From: Salisediminibacterium beveridgei | Lineage (GTDB): Bacteria; Bacillota; Bacilli; Bacillales; Salisediminibacteriaceae | Length of the DNA: 64,000 nucleotides | Assembly: GCF_001721685.1 (NCBI RefSeq) | Contig: NZ_CP012502.1 | Location: 1,054,001 to 1,118,000, forward strand | Direction: 5' to 3' | In this document: piece by piece, positions 1 through 8,689 of the stretch | Layout of the letters: each line of letters starts with the position of its first letter | Position numbering within the stretch: position 1 is the stretch's first letter | The notes under the pieces: generated by a model | What the model saw: only the letters and a program-made list of their open reading frames with translations | The model's database searches: none | What the model was told of the DNA's origin: nothing | Program-made: the position numbers and the translations under genes

Positions 1-749
1 AAGAGATGGGGGAGAAGCCTGTAGTCATCCGTACCCTTGATATTGGCGGAGACAAGGAACTGCCATATCTGGATTTGCCGAAGGAAATGAATCCATTTCT
101 CGGATTCCGGGCGATCCGGCTCTGTCTCGAAAAAGATGACATGTTCCGTGTACAATTGCGTGCGTTGCTTCGGGCAGGCGCATTCGGAAACCTGAAGATC
201 ATGTTTCCGATGATTGCGACCCTTGAAGAGTTCCGGCAGGCGAAGGCGATGCTTGACGACGAGAAACAGAAGCTGAAAGACGAAGGCGTCGAAGTCGGAG
301 AGAATATTGAGGTCGGCATTATGGTCGAGATTCCTTCAACGGCAGTAATGGCACCGCAATTTGCCAAGGAAGTCGACTTTTTCAGCATCGGCACAAACGA
401 TCTGATTCAATACACGATGGCCGCAGACCGGATGAATGAACAGGTATCCTACTTGTATCAGCCCTACAATCCTGCGATTTTGAATTTGGTGAAAATGGTC
501 ATCGATGCCTCTCATCAGGAGGGCAAATGGACCGGGATGTGCGGTGAAATGGCCGGTGACGAAATTGCCATTCCGCTCCTCGTCGGTCTGGGTCTTGATG
601 AATTCAGCATGAGCGCTACTTCGATCCTCCCTGCAAGAAGTCAGCTCAGTAAACTGACGAAAAAGGATGCGGAGGAAGTCGCGAAGGAAGCCTTGCGTTT
701 AAACACATCAGAAGAAGTCGAGTCACTTGTCCTAAAGCGGTTCCTCTGA
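1..749 (+). CDS. ptsI: Phosphoenolpyruvate-protein phosphotransferase (PTS enzyme I), 3' part only
   Basis: Enzyme I of the sugar phosphotransferase system moves phosphate from PEP to HPr in the cytoplasm. The window opens inside the gene; reading is in frame from base 3 and about 248 C-terminal residues are visible of the roughly 570 usual for the family. They form the PEP-binding TIM-barrel domain: the RTLDIGGDK motif and [10 protein letters not shown] lie near the visible start, followed by GTNDLIQY and the signature [10 protein letters not shown] with the catalytic Cys. The reading frame is intact to its TGA stop. The ptsH gene and the HPr-binding domain would lie upstream, outside the window. 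Identification is secure; only completeness is unknown. Confidence 0.95.
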   Translation, partial: EMGEKPVVIRTLDIGGDKELPYLDLPKEMNPFLGFRAIRLCLEKDDMFRVQLRALLRAGAFGNLKIMFPMIATLEEFRQAKAMLDDEKQKLKDEGVEVGENIEVGIMVEIPSTAVMAPQFAKEVDFFSIGTNDLIQYTMAADRMNEQVSYLYQPYNPAILNLVKMVIDASHQEGKWTGMCGEMAGDEIAIPLLVGLGLDEFSMSATSILPARSQLSKLTKKDAEEVAKEALRLNTSEEVESLVLKRFL

Positions 750-770
750 TCCATGCAGAAGGCATACAAT

Positions 771-806
771 CCACTCAGCCGAACCGGTCTGGGTGGATTT
801 TCCTTT
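771..806 (+). terminator. Probable terminator of ptsI
   Basis: An 8-bp stem (CCACTCAG with CTGGGTGG, one G-T pair) at 771-778/789-796 is followed by a T-rich stretch. It lies 20 bases after the ptsI stop. The T-run is interrupted by CC, so termination may be partial. Confidence 0.5.
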
Positions 807-810
807 GATC

Positions 811-827
811 GCTTTGACAGTCAAAGC
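811..827. promoter_or_regulatory. Palindromic operator candidate upstream of the MarR gene
   Basis: GCTTTGA-CAG-TCAAAGC is a perfect 7-3-7 palindrome about 90 bases before the MarR-family start codon. MarR proteins usually bind such palindromes and often repress their own gene, so this is a candidate autoregulatory site. The binding partner is inferred only from position. Confidence 0.4.
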
Positions 828-852
828 TGCGGGTGCGGCGAAATCGATCCTG

Positions 853-895
853 TGTTAAACTAATGCAAAGAGTGGACGATGCAGCATCGTCTTTT
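853..895 (+). promoter_or_regulatory. Extended -10 promoter and attenuator-like hairpin before the MarR gene
   Basis: TG-T-TAAACT at 853-861 fits an extended -10 element. The predicted transcript would start near 868 and immediately form a 7-bp hairpin (GACGATG/CATCGTC, 875-891) followed by TTTT. The hairpin could attenuate transcription ahead of the ribosome binding site at 908-914. No good -35 is seen. Confidence 0.35.
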
Positions 896-918
896 CGCTA
901 TGCCTTGAAAGGAGTACG

Positions 919-1398
919 ATGACCATGAGCGATACAACCCAGCATATGAACGCTGAGCAAGTGGCTGTGATTGAAAAATCCCTGCGTACCATTGCAGACA
1001 TTGTAAAACAAAAAGGCCGGGAGATTCTGAATGAATTTCCGATCACACCGCCGCAATTTATCGCCTTACAGTGGCTGCATGAATCCGGAGATATGACCAT
1101 CGGCGAACTGTCTTCCAAGATGTATCTCGCCTGCAGCACGACCACTGACCTGATCGACCGGATGGAAAATAATGAGCTGGTGGAACGGGTGAAAGATCAA
1201 AAAGATCGTCGCGTGGTCAGGATCCACCTGCAACAAAAAGGTGCGACCATTATTCAGGAGGTCATCAGTCAGCGCAGGGAGTATTTGTCTCAAGTGCTCG
1301 AACGACTGCCGGAAGAAGAAGTGGCCCAGGTGGAGAGTGGCCTTCTCCATTTATCGAATGAAATGAAACGGGACGCACAAACGTGGAAATCATTTTAA
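919..1398 (+). CDS. ysmB: MarR-family transcriptional regulator (YsmB-like)
   Basis: This 159-residue protein has the size and layout of a MarR dimer: N-terminal helices, then a winged helix-turn-helix (about residues 50-110, including MTIGELSSKMYLACSTTTDLIDRME and a wing with KDQKDRRVVRI), then a C-terminal dimerisation helix. In B. subtilis a MarR gene, ysmB, is next to racE, and the same order is seen here with racE 22 bases downstream. The ribosome binding site GAAAGGAG (908-914) could serve ATG 919 or, with better spacing, ATG 925. The ligand and regulon are unknown. A palindrome at 811-827 may be its own operator. Confidence 0.85.
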   Translation: MTMSDTTQHMNAEQVAVIEKSLRTIADIVKQKGREILNEFPITPPQFIALQWLHESGDMTIGELSSKMYLACSTTTDLIDRMENNELVERVKDQKDRRVVRIHLQQKGATIIQEVISQRREYLSQVLERLPEEEVAQVESGLLHLSNEMKRDAQTWKSF

Positions 1399-1420
1399 TT
1401 AAAAGAGAAGAGGATGTCAT

Positions 1421-2251
1421 GTGGAACGACCTATTGGTGTAATCGATTCGGGAGTTGGGGGATTGACTGTTGTTTCAGAACTGATGCGACAGCTGCCAAA
1501 AGAAGAAATTATTTATATCGGGGATACGCTCAGATGCCCTTACGGACCGAGACCTGCTTCTGAAGTAGCGGATTATTCGTGGGAAATGATCGAATATCTG
1601 ATGTCTTTTGATATCAAGATTCTGGTCATTGCCTGCAACACCGCTTCTGCGGTCATTCTCGAAGAGGCAAGGCAGCGTTTACCGATACCGGTGATCGGTG
1701 TCATTCACCCTGGCGCCATCGCGGCACTGAAAGTCACTGAAAACCTTGAAGTCGGTGTCATCGGAACAGAAGGAACGATTTCAAGCGGATCGTATTACGA
1801 TGAGCTGAAATCCATCAACGATGACGTGAAGGTGGTCAGTCTTGCCTGTCCTACATTGGTTCCGCTTGTGGAATCGAGCCATTTCACGGAGGAAGAGGCC
1901 CTCGACGTGATCTCCGAAGCGTTGAAGCCGCTTTTGGATTACCCGGTGGACAGTCTCATCTTGGGGTGTACCCATTATCCAATGATCGAAAAGGAAATTC
2001 AGCAGGTTGTGGGCGATGGGATCCATGTGATCTGTTCCGGGGACGAAACGGCCCGTGAAGTGAGTTCTCTCCTGTACCACAAGAAACTGCTGTTTTCAGG
2101 TGAGCGCAGACCTGATCATGTGTTTTATACTACTGGAGCCAAGGCGATGTTTAAAAACATTGCGGAATCTTGGCTCAAACGTGCGGATCTTGATATCAGA
2201 AAGACGGATCTGCAGTTACCGGTCAAAACCGGTTCATCAACAAATCAATAG
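1421..2251 (+). CDS. racE: Glutamate racemase
   Basis: The enzyme interconverts L- and D-glutamate to supply D-Glu for peptidoglycan. It has 276 residues, close to the usual length. The two catalytic cysteines are visible, Cys72 in ACNTASA and Cys183 in GCTHYP, and the N-terminal [13 protein letters not shown] motif is complete. The start is GTG at 1421, placed 7 bases after a GAAGAGG ribosome binding site. The next gene, rph, starts only 14 bases after the stop. In B. subtilis the germination gene gerM lies in this interval, and here there is no room for it. Confidence 0.96.
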   Translation: MERPIGVIDSGVGGLTVVSELMRQLPKEEIIYIGDTLRCPYGPRPASEVADYSWEMIEYLMSFDIKILVIACNTASAVILEEARQRLPIPVIGVIHPGAIAALKVTENLEVGVIGTEGTISSGSYYDELKSINDDVKVVSLACPTLVPLVESSHFTEEEALDVISEALKPLLDYPVDSLILGCTHYPMIEKEIQQVVGDGIHVICSGDETAREVSSLLYHKKLLFSGERRPDHVFYTTGAKAMFKNIAESWLKRADLDIRKTDLQLPVKTGSSTNQ

Positions 2252-2265
2252 GAGGGGTCTGCACG

Positions 2266-3057
2266 ATGACCAGAGCTTATGAACGTTTAAATGATCAATT
2301 ACGGGTGATCGAAATGATCCCGAATTATATTATGCACCCGGAAGGGTCCGTTTTGGTATCCTTCGGTGATACGAAAGTGATTTGTTCGGCAAGTATCGAA
2401 GAGCGGGTCCCGCCTTTTCTCAGAGGTCAGGGAAAAGGCTGGGTGACAGCGGAATATGCGATGCTGCCCCGGGCCACAGGAACACGAAACGTCAGAGAAT
2501 CATCCAAAGGGAAAGTCACAGGACGGACGATGGAAATTCAGCGTCTGATCGGCCGTGCACTTCGGTCCGTGATTGATTTGGACGCGTTGGGCGAGCGGAC
2601 GATCTGGGTGGATTGTGATGTCATTCAGGCCGACGGCGGTACACGCACAGCATCGATCACCGGTGCGTTTACGGCCGTGGCTCTCGCCTTTGAGCAGTTG
2701 ATTCAGGATGAAAAATTAACAAAAAACCCAATGACGGACTTCCTTGCAGCGATTTCGGTCGGTGTCTCTTCAGACGGGGAAGTACTCCTTGATCTTGATT
2801 ACAATGAAGATTCTGCCGCAGATGTGGATATGAATGTGGTCATGACCGGGAGCGCCGAGCTGGTGGAAGTACAAGGAACGGGCGAGGAAGCAACGTTTTC
2901 CCGTAAAGAAATGAATCGGATGCTGGACGTAGCGGAAATTGGGATTGCCCGGCTGATCGAGGTGCAGCGGGATGTGATCGGTGAGTTTGCCGAGACCATC
3001 GGTCAGCAGCAGGTGGCCGCCTGGAGTTCTGCCGCTGGTGAAGGGAATGAGAAGTAA
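2266..3057 (+). CDS. rph: Ribonuclease PH
   Basis: RNase PH is a phosphorolytic 3'-5' exoribonuclease that trims tRNA 3' ends. The 263-residue product contains the typical core: [46 protein letters not shown], the RxxxRxxR-like segment [15 protein letters not shown] and the conserved [17 protein letters not shown]. It is a little longer than the B. subtilis protein, the excess being an acidic and Gly-rich C-terminal tail. A strong AGGAGGGG site precedes ATG 2266. The stop codon overlaps the next start by one base, so translation of rph and the XTP pyrophosphatase is probably coupled. Confidence 0.95.
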   Translation: MTRAYERLNDQLRVIEMIPNYIMHPEGSVLVSFGDTKVICSASIEERVPPFLRGQGKGWVTAEYAMLPRATGTRNVRESSKGKVTGRTMEIQRLIGRALRSVIDLDALGERTIWVDCDVIQADGGTRTASITGAFTAVALAFEQLIQDEKLTKNPMTDFLAAISVGVSSDGEVLLDLDYNEDSAADVDMNVVMTGSAELVEVQGTGEEATFSRKEMNRMLDVAEIGIARLIEVQRDVIGEFAETIGQQQVAAWSSAAGEGNEK

Positions 3058-3680
3058 TGAAGGAAGTCATGATCGCTACCCGAAACCAGGGGAAAGTATC
3101 TGAATTCGAACAATTCTTTCATGAAAGAGGTATTCAGGTGAAATCGCTTCTCGATACGACAGAGATCCCTGACATTGTTGAAGACGGTCTCACGTTTGAA
3201 GCGAACGCCATTAAGAAAGCCGTCACTGTCGCAGAAGCATTGGGGATTACCGTGATCTCTGATGATTCAGGCCTTGAAGTCGACGCCTTAGACGGGGAAC
3301 CGGGCATTTATTCTGCCCGTTACGCAGGTGACGAAAAAAACAACGATGATGCAAACAATCAAAAACTGCTCAAAGCCCTTGAAGGAAAGGCGGAAGAACA
3401 GCGGACGGCCCGTTTTGTCTGTGTCCTCGCTGCGGCATTTCCGTCGGGTGTTATTAAGACTGTCCGCGGCACTGCAGAAGGCAGGATTGCGGAAACACTG
3501 AGCGGTACAGAAGGATTCGGCTATGACCCATTGTTTATCCTGAAGGGTGAAGAGCGGACGATGGCTCATCTGACAAGAGCAGAAAAGAACCAGCGAAGTC
3601 ACAGGGCTGACGCTCTGAGGCAGCTCGAAGGCTTGTGGGATGAATGGGTTCTCGAACATGAAGAGGAGGCCAAATCATGA
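3057..3680 (+). CDS. ysnA: XTP/dITP diphosphatase (RdgB/HAM1 family)
   Basis: This house-cleaning pyrophosphatase removes ITP, XTP and their deoxy forms from the nucleotide pool. The 207-residue sequence begins with the typical ATRNQGKVSEF substrate motif, carries the metal-binding SDDSGLEVDALDG and PGIYSARYAG segments, and ends with GFGYDPLF and SHRADAL. The ATG overlaps the rph stop by one base, and its own stop overlaps the following phosphoesterase start by four bases (ATGA). The three genes are therefore one tightly coupled unit, as in B. subtilis. Confidence 0.95.
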   Translation: MKEVMIATRNQGKVSEFEQFFHERGIQVKSLLDTTEIPDIVEDGLTFEANAIKKAVTVAEALGITVISDDSGLEVDALDGEPGIYSARYAGDEKNNDDANNQKLLKALEGKAEEQRTARFVCVLAAAFPSGVIKTVRGTAEGRIAETLSGTEGFGYDPLFILKGEERTMAHLTRAEKNQRSHRADALRQLEGLWDEWVLEHEEEAKS

Positions 3681-4189
3681 GAGCATTGGTGATCAGCGAC
3701 AGTCACGGCTGGGTCAAAGAGGTTGGCGAAGTTCGTGACCGTCATAAAGAAGAAGTCGATATCATGTTTCACTGCGGTGATTCGGAATTGAAGAAAGATA
3801 CCCCTGAACTTGAAGGCATTCATACGGTATCCGGAAACTGTGACTTTGGGAAAGACTTCCCTGATGAAATCGTCGAGGATGCAGGTGAAGAACGGTTCTT
3901 TGCCGGGCACGGCCATCTGTTTGGCATCAAGATGTCTGAATTGAATCTCGTCTATAAAGGCCAGGAAGCTGAAGCGACGATCTGTCTGTTCGGACATACG
4001 CATCAGCCGACAGCGGTTTTAAGCAGAGGGCTTCTGCTCGTGAACCCGGGGAGTCTCCGTGAACCGAGAGGGTATCCGGCAGGATCTTATGCCATTATTG
4101 AGTCAGATGCTCATGTGTATTCCGTGACGTTTTATAATGTGAATGGTGAAAAATTAACGGATCTCTCAAAAACTTTTCCGAAAGAATAG
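3677..4189 (+). CDS. ysnB: YfcE/MJ0936-type metallophosphoesterase (YsnB)
   Basis: The 170-residue protein is a small calcineurin-like phosphoesterase. The metal-binding series is complete: DSHG at the N-terminus, HCGDSE, SGNCD, GHGH and GHTHQP, followed by NPGSLREPR. Such proteins hydrolyse phosphodiesters in vitro and their physiological substrate is usually unknown. The gene closes the racE-rph-ysnA-ysnB cluster and a tRNA promoter begins directly at its stop codon. Confidence 0.9.
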   Translation: MRALVISDSHGWVKEVGEVRDRHKEEVDIMFHCGDSELKKDTPELEGIHTVSGNCDFGKDFPDEIVEDAGEERFFAGHGHLFGIKMSELNLVYKGQEAEATICLFGHTHQPTAVLSRGLLLVNPGSLREPRGYPAGSYAIIESDAHVYSVTFYNVNGEKLTDLSKTFPKE

Positions 4190-4218
4190 TTGACAGTAAA
4201 GGTGGAATTGTTTATATT
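4190..4218 (+). promoter_or_regulatory. Consensus sigma-A promoter of tRNA-Arg
   Basis: TTGACA (4190-4195) and TATATT (4213-4218) are separated by exactly 17 bases, about 54 bases before the mature tRNA. An inverted repeat, AAAGGTGGAA (4198-4207) and TTCCACCTTT (4256-4265), links the spacer with the region just upstream of the tRNA; its role is unknown. Confidence 0.8.
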
Positions 4219-4271
4219 AATACATGTCGCCATCGATCAAAGATGCGATCAAAAGTTCCACCTTTTCACCT

Positions 4272-4348
<77 letters not shown>

Positions 4349-4389
4349 TTCCTGTCAGTCAGTCAGTCACATCAGATGACGTTTGATAG

Positions 4390-4433
4390 CCTCTTAACTG
4401 CTGCAGTGTCAGTGGTTAAGGGGTTTTTATTTT
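4390..4433 (+). terminator. Terminator of tRNA-Arg
   Basis: CCTCTTAAC (4390-4398) pairs with GTTAAGGGG (4415-4423), with one wobble pair, and is followed directly by TTTTTATTTT. Confidence 0.9.
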
Positions 4434-4467
4434 GGCGTGTTATTCCATGTGTCAATAGTGATAATGT

Positions 4468-4496
4468 TTGTATTTTCATGAATAGATTGCTAAAAT
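4468..4496 (+). promoter_or_regulatory. Promoter of the ysoA homologue
   Basis: TTGTAT (4468-4473) and TAAAAT (4491-4496) are 17 bases apart, and the -10 is preceded by TGC, making it an extended -10. It lies about 57 bases before the start codon. Confidence 0.65.
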
Positions 4497-4552
4497 AAAG
4501 TGAGTGTCTATTACATATATCATATCGTTCAGACAGGAGGTGATGATGAAAG

Positions 4553-5605
4553 ATGAGAGAGGAACACGATCAAAAAGACAATGTGATTCAGATGCCTGGT
4601 CTTGTGGAGCGGCTGGTCGATTTCGGGATGAATGCCTTAAAAGAAAAACGGCTTTACGATGCCCTGACGTACTTCAATCAGGTCACCCAGCTTGATGAAG
4701 ATCACCCACAGGGGCGATACGGTCTGGTGATTGCCAATATCGAACTGAACCGCCTCGAAGAAGCCCGGATTCAATGTGAATCGATGTTGGAAGAGGGCCT
4801 TGGTGATTATTATGACGTGCTGAAAATCTATATCTCTCTCCTTGTTCAACTGACCGATTACGAACGGGTGGTGGAAATCCTCGATGAAGCACTGCCGCTT
4901 GAGACGATGCCTTCAGAGATGGCGGAGTCTTTTGAGGAACTTCTGAAGTTCGCCCGGGAGATGGTGGAAGACGACAGCTCGAAGCTGCGTCAGCAAGCGG
5001 ATGATCATGACATGTCCGTGACGACGGGTGATTTAATCAATACGATTCAACAAGGAAACACCGAAGAGCAATGGGGCGCGATACATAAGCTGAGTCATCG
5101 GGAGAAAAGCATCGCGGTTGAAGCCTACAGGGAACTCCTGGCGTCTGACGGGCACCATCCGGTTTTGAAAAGCTATGTTCTGAGTACCCTTGAAGAGATG
5201 GGGATAAAAGAACAATTTGATGTGCATAAGTTTGGTCATACATATCAGGTGAATCTCGCTGATGCGAATCAGTTATTTCACCGTGAAGAAGGCATGAAAG
5301 TCGTCAGACTAATCAGGGATCAGCTTGAAGCAGAGAATCCGTCGCTGCTTTCACTTGCAGAACAGCTGTGGTGGCATTATCTATTTGCCATCTATCCGGT
5401 TCCACTTCAAGGATCAGGCGAACGGGCCTGGGCCGGTGCTCTACATATGCACCTTGAGAAACTGATGAACCAGGAAGGCATGGAAGTGGAAGATTTTGCA
5501 GAAATTTACGGAACAGGCGCAGATGAACTCATAAGCTGCTGCAAACATATCGAGGAAATCGAATTGCTCTTACATCACTTTGAAATCCATATGACGGACG
5601 AGTAA
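4553..5605 (+). CDS. ysoA: TPR-repeat protein of the YsoA family
   Basis: A 350-residue acidic, soluble protein with tetratricopeptide-type helices in its first 130 residues (GMNALKEKRLYDALTYFNQV, then GRYGLVIANIELNRLEEA). The remainder is helical with no catalytic motif that I recognise. B. subtilis has ysoA in the same place, between the tRNA gene and tig. The function is unknown; TPR proteins usually mediate protein contacts. AGGAGG lies at 4535-4540, a rather long 12 bases before ATG 4553; nearer ATGs are in another frame, so 4553 is the best start. Confidence 0.8.
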   Translation: MREEHDQKDNVIQMPGLVERLVDFGMNALKEKRLYDALTYFNQVTQLDEDHPQGRYGLVIANIELNRLEEARIQCESMLEEGLGDYYDVLKIYISLLVQLTDYERVVEILDEALPLETMPSEMAESFEELLKFAREMVEDDSSKLRQQADDHDMSVTTGDLINTIQQGNTEEQWGAIHKLSHREKSIAVEAYRELLASDGHHPVLKSYVLSTLEEMGIKEQFDVHKFGHTYQVNLADANQLFHREEGMKVVRLIRDQLEAENPSLLSLAEQLWWHYLFAIYPVPLQGSGERAWAGALHMHLEKLMNQEGMEVEDFAEIYGTGADELISCCKHIEEIELLLHHFEIHMTDE

Positions 5606-5645
5606 TGATTCGTACGGGTTACAGGATGAAATCATCCCGAAATCA

Positions 5646-5673
5646 TTGAAATGAGAATCAGCTATGTTATAAT
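5646..5673 (+). promoter_or_regulatory. Promoter of tig
   Basis: TTGAAA (5646-5651) and TATAAT (5668-5673) are 16 bases apart and the -10 is extended by TGT. A strong vegetative promoter is expected for trigger factor. Confidence 0.8.
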
Positions 5674-5725
5674 TGAAGAGTTGCAAAAAAGCTAGGTTAA
5701 TGATTGATATGGAGGGAAACAATTT

Positions 5726-7027
5726 ATGACTGCAAATTGGGAAAAGAAAGAAGGAAACACAGGTGTCCTGTCGGTTGAAGTAAGCAGCGAGCGTTTCGAC
5801 ACTGCACTTGATGAAGCATTCAAAAAAGTCGTTAAGCAGGTGGATGTGCCGGGATTCCGTAAAGGCCGTGTACCACGTCAGATTTTCGAACAGCGTTTTG
5901 GCGTAGAGAGTCTCTACCAGGATGCTATCGACATCGTACTTCCTGAAGCATATACAGAGGCGGTTGCAGAAGCCGGGATCGATCCGGTTGCCCAGCCTGA
6001 AATCGACATCGAGCATGTTGAAAAAGGAGATGCCTTGAAATTCACTGCCACAGTAACGGTTAAACCGGAAGTGGAGCTCGGAGAATACAAAGGTCTTGAA
6101 GTGGAAGTGGGATCGACTGAAGTAGCGGATGAAGACGTTGATCAGGAAATTGAATCAACCCGTGAGAAGCACGCGGATCTCGTTGCGATCGAAGATGGAG
6201 AAGTTGCCCAGGGCGATACCGTTGTCATGGACTTTGAAGGTTTCGTTGATGGTGAAGCATTCGAAGGCGGTCAGGCAGAGAACTATTCACTTGAAATCGG
6301 ATCAGGGCAATTTATTCCAGGATTCGAAGATCAGCTCATCGGTGCAAAACCGGGGTCTGACCTTGAAGTGAACGTGGAATTTCCTGAAGAGTATCACTCT
6401 GAAGATTTAGCGGGTAAGGCTGCGATGTTCAAAGTGAAACTTCACGACGTGAAGCGTAAGGATCTTCCTGAACTTGATGATGAGTTCGCAAAAGATGTTA
6501 ACGAGTCATTCGAATCATTCGATGATCTCAAAAAAGACATCCGGGAAAATCTCGAGAAAACCAAAAAAGAAGAAACAGAAATGGCGAAGAAGGATTCTCT
6601 CGTTGAGCAGGCAACAGAAAATGCCACGATTGATGTACCATCGGCCATGGTTGAAACTGAAAAAGACCGGATGCTCGAGGAATTCAGTCAGCGACTGCAG
6701 TCCCAGGGGATGACGATGGATATGTATTATCAGTTTGCACAGACGGACGAAGAGGGCATGAAAGCCCAATTCGAAGGGGATGCTGAGAAACGTGTCCGCA
6801 TGAACCTGACCCTTGAAGCCATTGCTGAAAAAGAAGAGATTGAAGTTTCTGAAGAAGCAGTGGATGAAGAAATCGAAAAGATGGCTGAAATGTATGGCCG
6901 CTCAGCTGATGAAATCAAGCAGATTCTCATGATGCAAGGCGGAACCGATCAGCTGAAATCTGATCTTCGGATCCGTAAAGCACTGGACCTGCTCTCTGAA
7001 ACAGCAGTGGAGAAGCCAGCCGAATAA
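5726..7027 (+). CDS. tig: Trigger factor, ribosome-associated chaperone and prolyl isomerase
   Basis: Trigger factor binds the ribosome exit tunnel and helps nascent chains fold. The 433-residue product shows all three parts: the N-terminal ribosome-binding domain with the signature [19 protein letters not shown], the FKBP-like isomerase domain around residues 160-245 ([32 protein letters not shown]), and a long helical C-terminal chaperone region. The protein is very acidic, rich in Glu throughout. The gene has its own promoter and terminator and is followed by clpX as in B. subtilis. Confidence 0.97.
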   Translation: MTANWEKKEGNTGVLSVEVSSERFDTALDEAFKKVVKQVDVPGFRKGRVPRQIFEQRFGVESLYQDAIDIVLPEAYTEAVAEAGIDPVAQPEIDIEHVEKGDALKFTATVTVKPEVELGEYKGLEVEVGSTEVADEDVDQEIESTREKHADLVAIEDGEVAQGDTVVMDFEGFVDGEAFEGGQAENYSLEIGSGQFIPGFEDQLIGAKPGSDLEVNVEFPEEYHSEDLAGKAAMFKVKLHDVKRKDLPELDDEFAKDVNESFESFDDLKKDIRENLEKTKKEETEMAKKDSLVEQATENATIDVPSAMVETEKDRMLEEFSQRLQSQGMTMDMYYQFAQTDEEGMKAQFEGDAEKRVRMNLTLEAIAEKEEIEVSEEAVDEEIEKMAEMYGRSADEIKQILMMQGGTDQLKSDLRIRKALDLLSETAVEKPAE

Positions 7028-7053
7028 TTTATCTGCCGGTGAACAGCATTCAG

Positions 7054-7086
7054 CAAGGCGCGACACTTCGTCGTGCCTTGTTGTTT
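7054..7086 (+). terminator. Terminator of tig
   Basis: An 11-bp stem, CAAGGCGCGAC (7054-7064) with GTCGTGCCTTG (7070-7080), has one T-G pair and is followed by TTGTTT. Confidence 0.85.
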
Positions 7087-7176
7087 ATACATAATCGAAC
7101 ATGCCCGTCAAGTGGATTCGTTGACATTGGTGTTTCCGTTCTTTATTCTGAATGGGAGATCAGACGATTGACGATT

Positions 7177-7205
7177 TTGGGACTGACAGGAAACTATGCT
7201 AAAAT
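7177..7205 (+). promoter_or_regulatory. Promoter of clpX
   Basis: TTGGGA (7177-7182) and TAAAAT (7200-7205) are 17 bases apart, and the -10 is extended by TGC. The leader is about 75 bases long. No CtsR or CIRCE heat-shock box was recognised. Confidence 0.6.
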
Positions 7206-7286
7206 GAACGGTAGATAAAGAATTTGTCACACATAATCGAAAGTTGAATGACTTGAGTGAAATTTGATCCTGAGAGGTGAACGAAT

Positions 7287-8558
7287 ATGTTTAAGTTTAA
7301 CGAAGAAAAAGGACAGCTTAAATGTTCTTTTTGTGGTAAAACACAGGACCAGGTCCGAAAGCTTGTAGCAGGACCGGGAGTGTACATTTGCGATGAGTGT
7401 ATCGAGCTGTGTAATGAAATTGTGGAAGAAGAGCTTGGAACCGAAGAAGAAGTGGAAATGGAAGACATTCCAAAACCACAGGAGATCCGCGAGATTCTCA
7501 GTGATTATGTCATTGGCCAGGATCGTGCGAAAAAGACGTTATCCGTTGCTGTTTATAATCACTATAAACGTGTCAATGCCACCGTCAGAAACGATGATGT
7601 GGAGCTTGCCAAGAGTAATATTTGTCTGATTGGACCGACGGGAAGCGGGAAGACTCTTCTCGCGCAGACACTCGCCCGCATTTTAAATGTGCCATTTGCC
7701 ATCGCGGATGCCACATCACTCACAGAAGCCGGTTATGTCGGTGAAGACGTGGAGAATATTCTGCTTAAGCTGATTCAGGCGGCAGACTATGATGTAGAGA
7801 AAGCAGAGCGCGGCATCATCTATATTGATGAGGTGGACAAGGTTGCCAGAAAGTCGGAGAATCCGTCGATTACCCGTGACGTATCCGGTGAAGGTGTGCA
7901 GCAGGCGCTCCTGAAAATCCTTGAAGGAACCACGGCAAGCGTGCCGCCGCAGGGTGGGCGTAAACACCCGCATCAGGAATTTATCCAGATTGATACCACG
8001 AACGTGCTCTTTATCGTCGGTGGTGCATTCGATGGTATTGATTCCATCATTAAAGAACGTCTCGGGAAGAAAGTGATCGGATTTGGTGCGGAATCCGGAC
8101 AGGAAGACCTGAAGGAGGGCGAATTCCTCTCCAAAATCCTGCCTGAAGACCTGCTCCGCTATGGTCTGATTCCGGAATTTATCGGTCGTATCCCGGTGAT
8201 CGCGAGCCTCGAGCAACTGGATGAAGCGACGCTGGTGGAAATCCTGACAGCACCGAAAAACGCCCTGATCAAACAGTATCAAAAACTGCTTGAACTGGAT
8301 GAAGTGGAGTTGGAATTCACAGAGAGTGCCTTGACGGAAGTCGCTAAGAAAGCGATCGAACGGAAAACAGGTGCACGTGGTCTCCGCTCAATTATCGAAG
8401 GGCTTATGCTCGATGTCATGTATGACCTGCCGTCACGTGAAGACATTGTCAAATGTGTGATTACCGACAAGGCTGTCACGGACAATGTGAAACCGATCCT
8501 GCTCGATAAAGACGGAGAAGAAGTCGTCGATCCTGAAGAACCGAAAGAAAGTGCATAA
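7287..8558 (+). CDS. clpX: ATP-dependent Clp protease ATP-binding subunit ClpX
   Basis: ClpX unfolds substrates and feeds them into ClpP. The 423-residue protein has the N-terminal zinc-binding domain (Cys13, Cys16, Cys35, Cys38), a Walker A box GPTGSGKT, a Walker [10 protein letters not shown], the [13 protein letters not shown] segment and the sensor/arginine region [10 protein letters not shown]. The gene stands alone between its own promoter and terminator. In B. subtilis lonB follows clpX; here only 131 bases separate clpX from lonA and no lonB remnant is seen. Confidence 0.97.
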   Translation: MFKFNEEKGQLKCSFCGKTQDQVRKLVAGPGVYICDECIELCNEIVEEELGTEEEVEMEDIPKPQEIREILSDYVIGQDRAKKTLSVAVYNHYKRVNATVRNDDVELAKSNICLIGPTGSGKTLLAQTLARILNVPFAIADATSLTEAGYVGEDVENILLKLIQAADYDVEKAERGIIYIDEVDKVARKSENPSITRDVSGEGVQQALLKILEGTTASVPPQGGRKHPHQEFIQIDTTNVLFIVGGAFDGIDSIIKERLGKKVIGFGAESGQEDLKEGEFLSKILPEDLLRYGLIPEFIGRIPVIASLEQLDEATLVEILTAPKNALIKQYQKLLELDEVELEFTESALTEVAKKAIERKTGARGLRSIIEGLMLDVMYDLPSREDIVKCVITDKAVTDNVKPILLDKDGEEVVDPEEPKESA

Positions 8559-8579
8559 TGTTGAATCCAATCAATGACG

Positions 8580-8612
8580 GGGCGTCTCACTGAGACGTCC
8601 TTTCTTTCTTCA
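8580..8612 (+). terminator. Terminator of clpX
   Basis: GGGCGTCT (8580-8587) pairs with AGACGTCC (8593-8600) around a 5-base loop, followed by TTTCTTTCTT. Confidence 0.75.
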
Positions 8613-8623
8613 AACAGCGTTCC

Positions 8624-8652
8624 TTCAATTTACCTTCCGGGTACGATACAAT
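8624..8652 (+). promoter_or_regulatory. Promoter of lonA
   Basis: TTCAAT (8624-8629) and TACAAT (8647-8652) are separated by 17 bases, 38 bases before the lonA start codon. Confidence 0.6.
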
Positions 8653-8689
8653 AATAGACAGCAATGATTTTTACAGGAGGTGCAATATA

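Noticed and set aside
814..819. TTGACA as -35 of the MarR gene
   Set aside because: It is part of the palindrome, and the bases 17 further on (GGCGAA) cannot be a -10.
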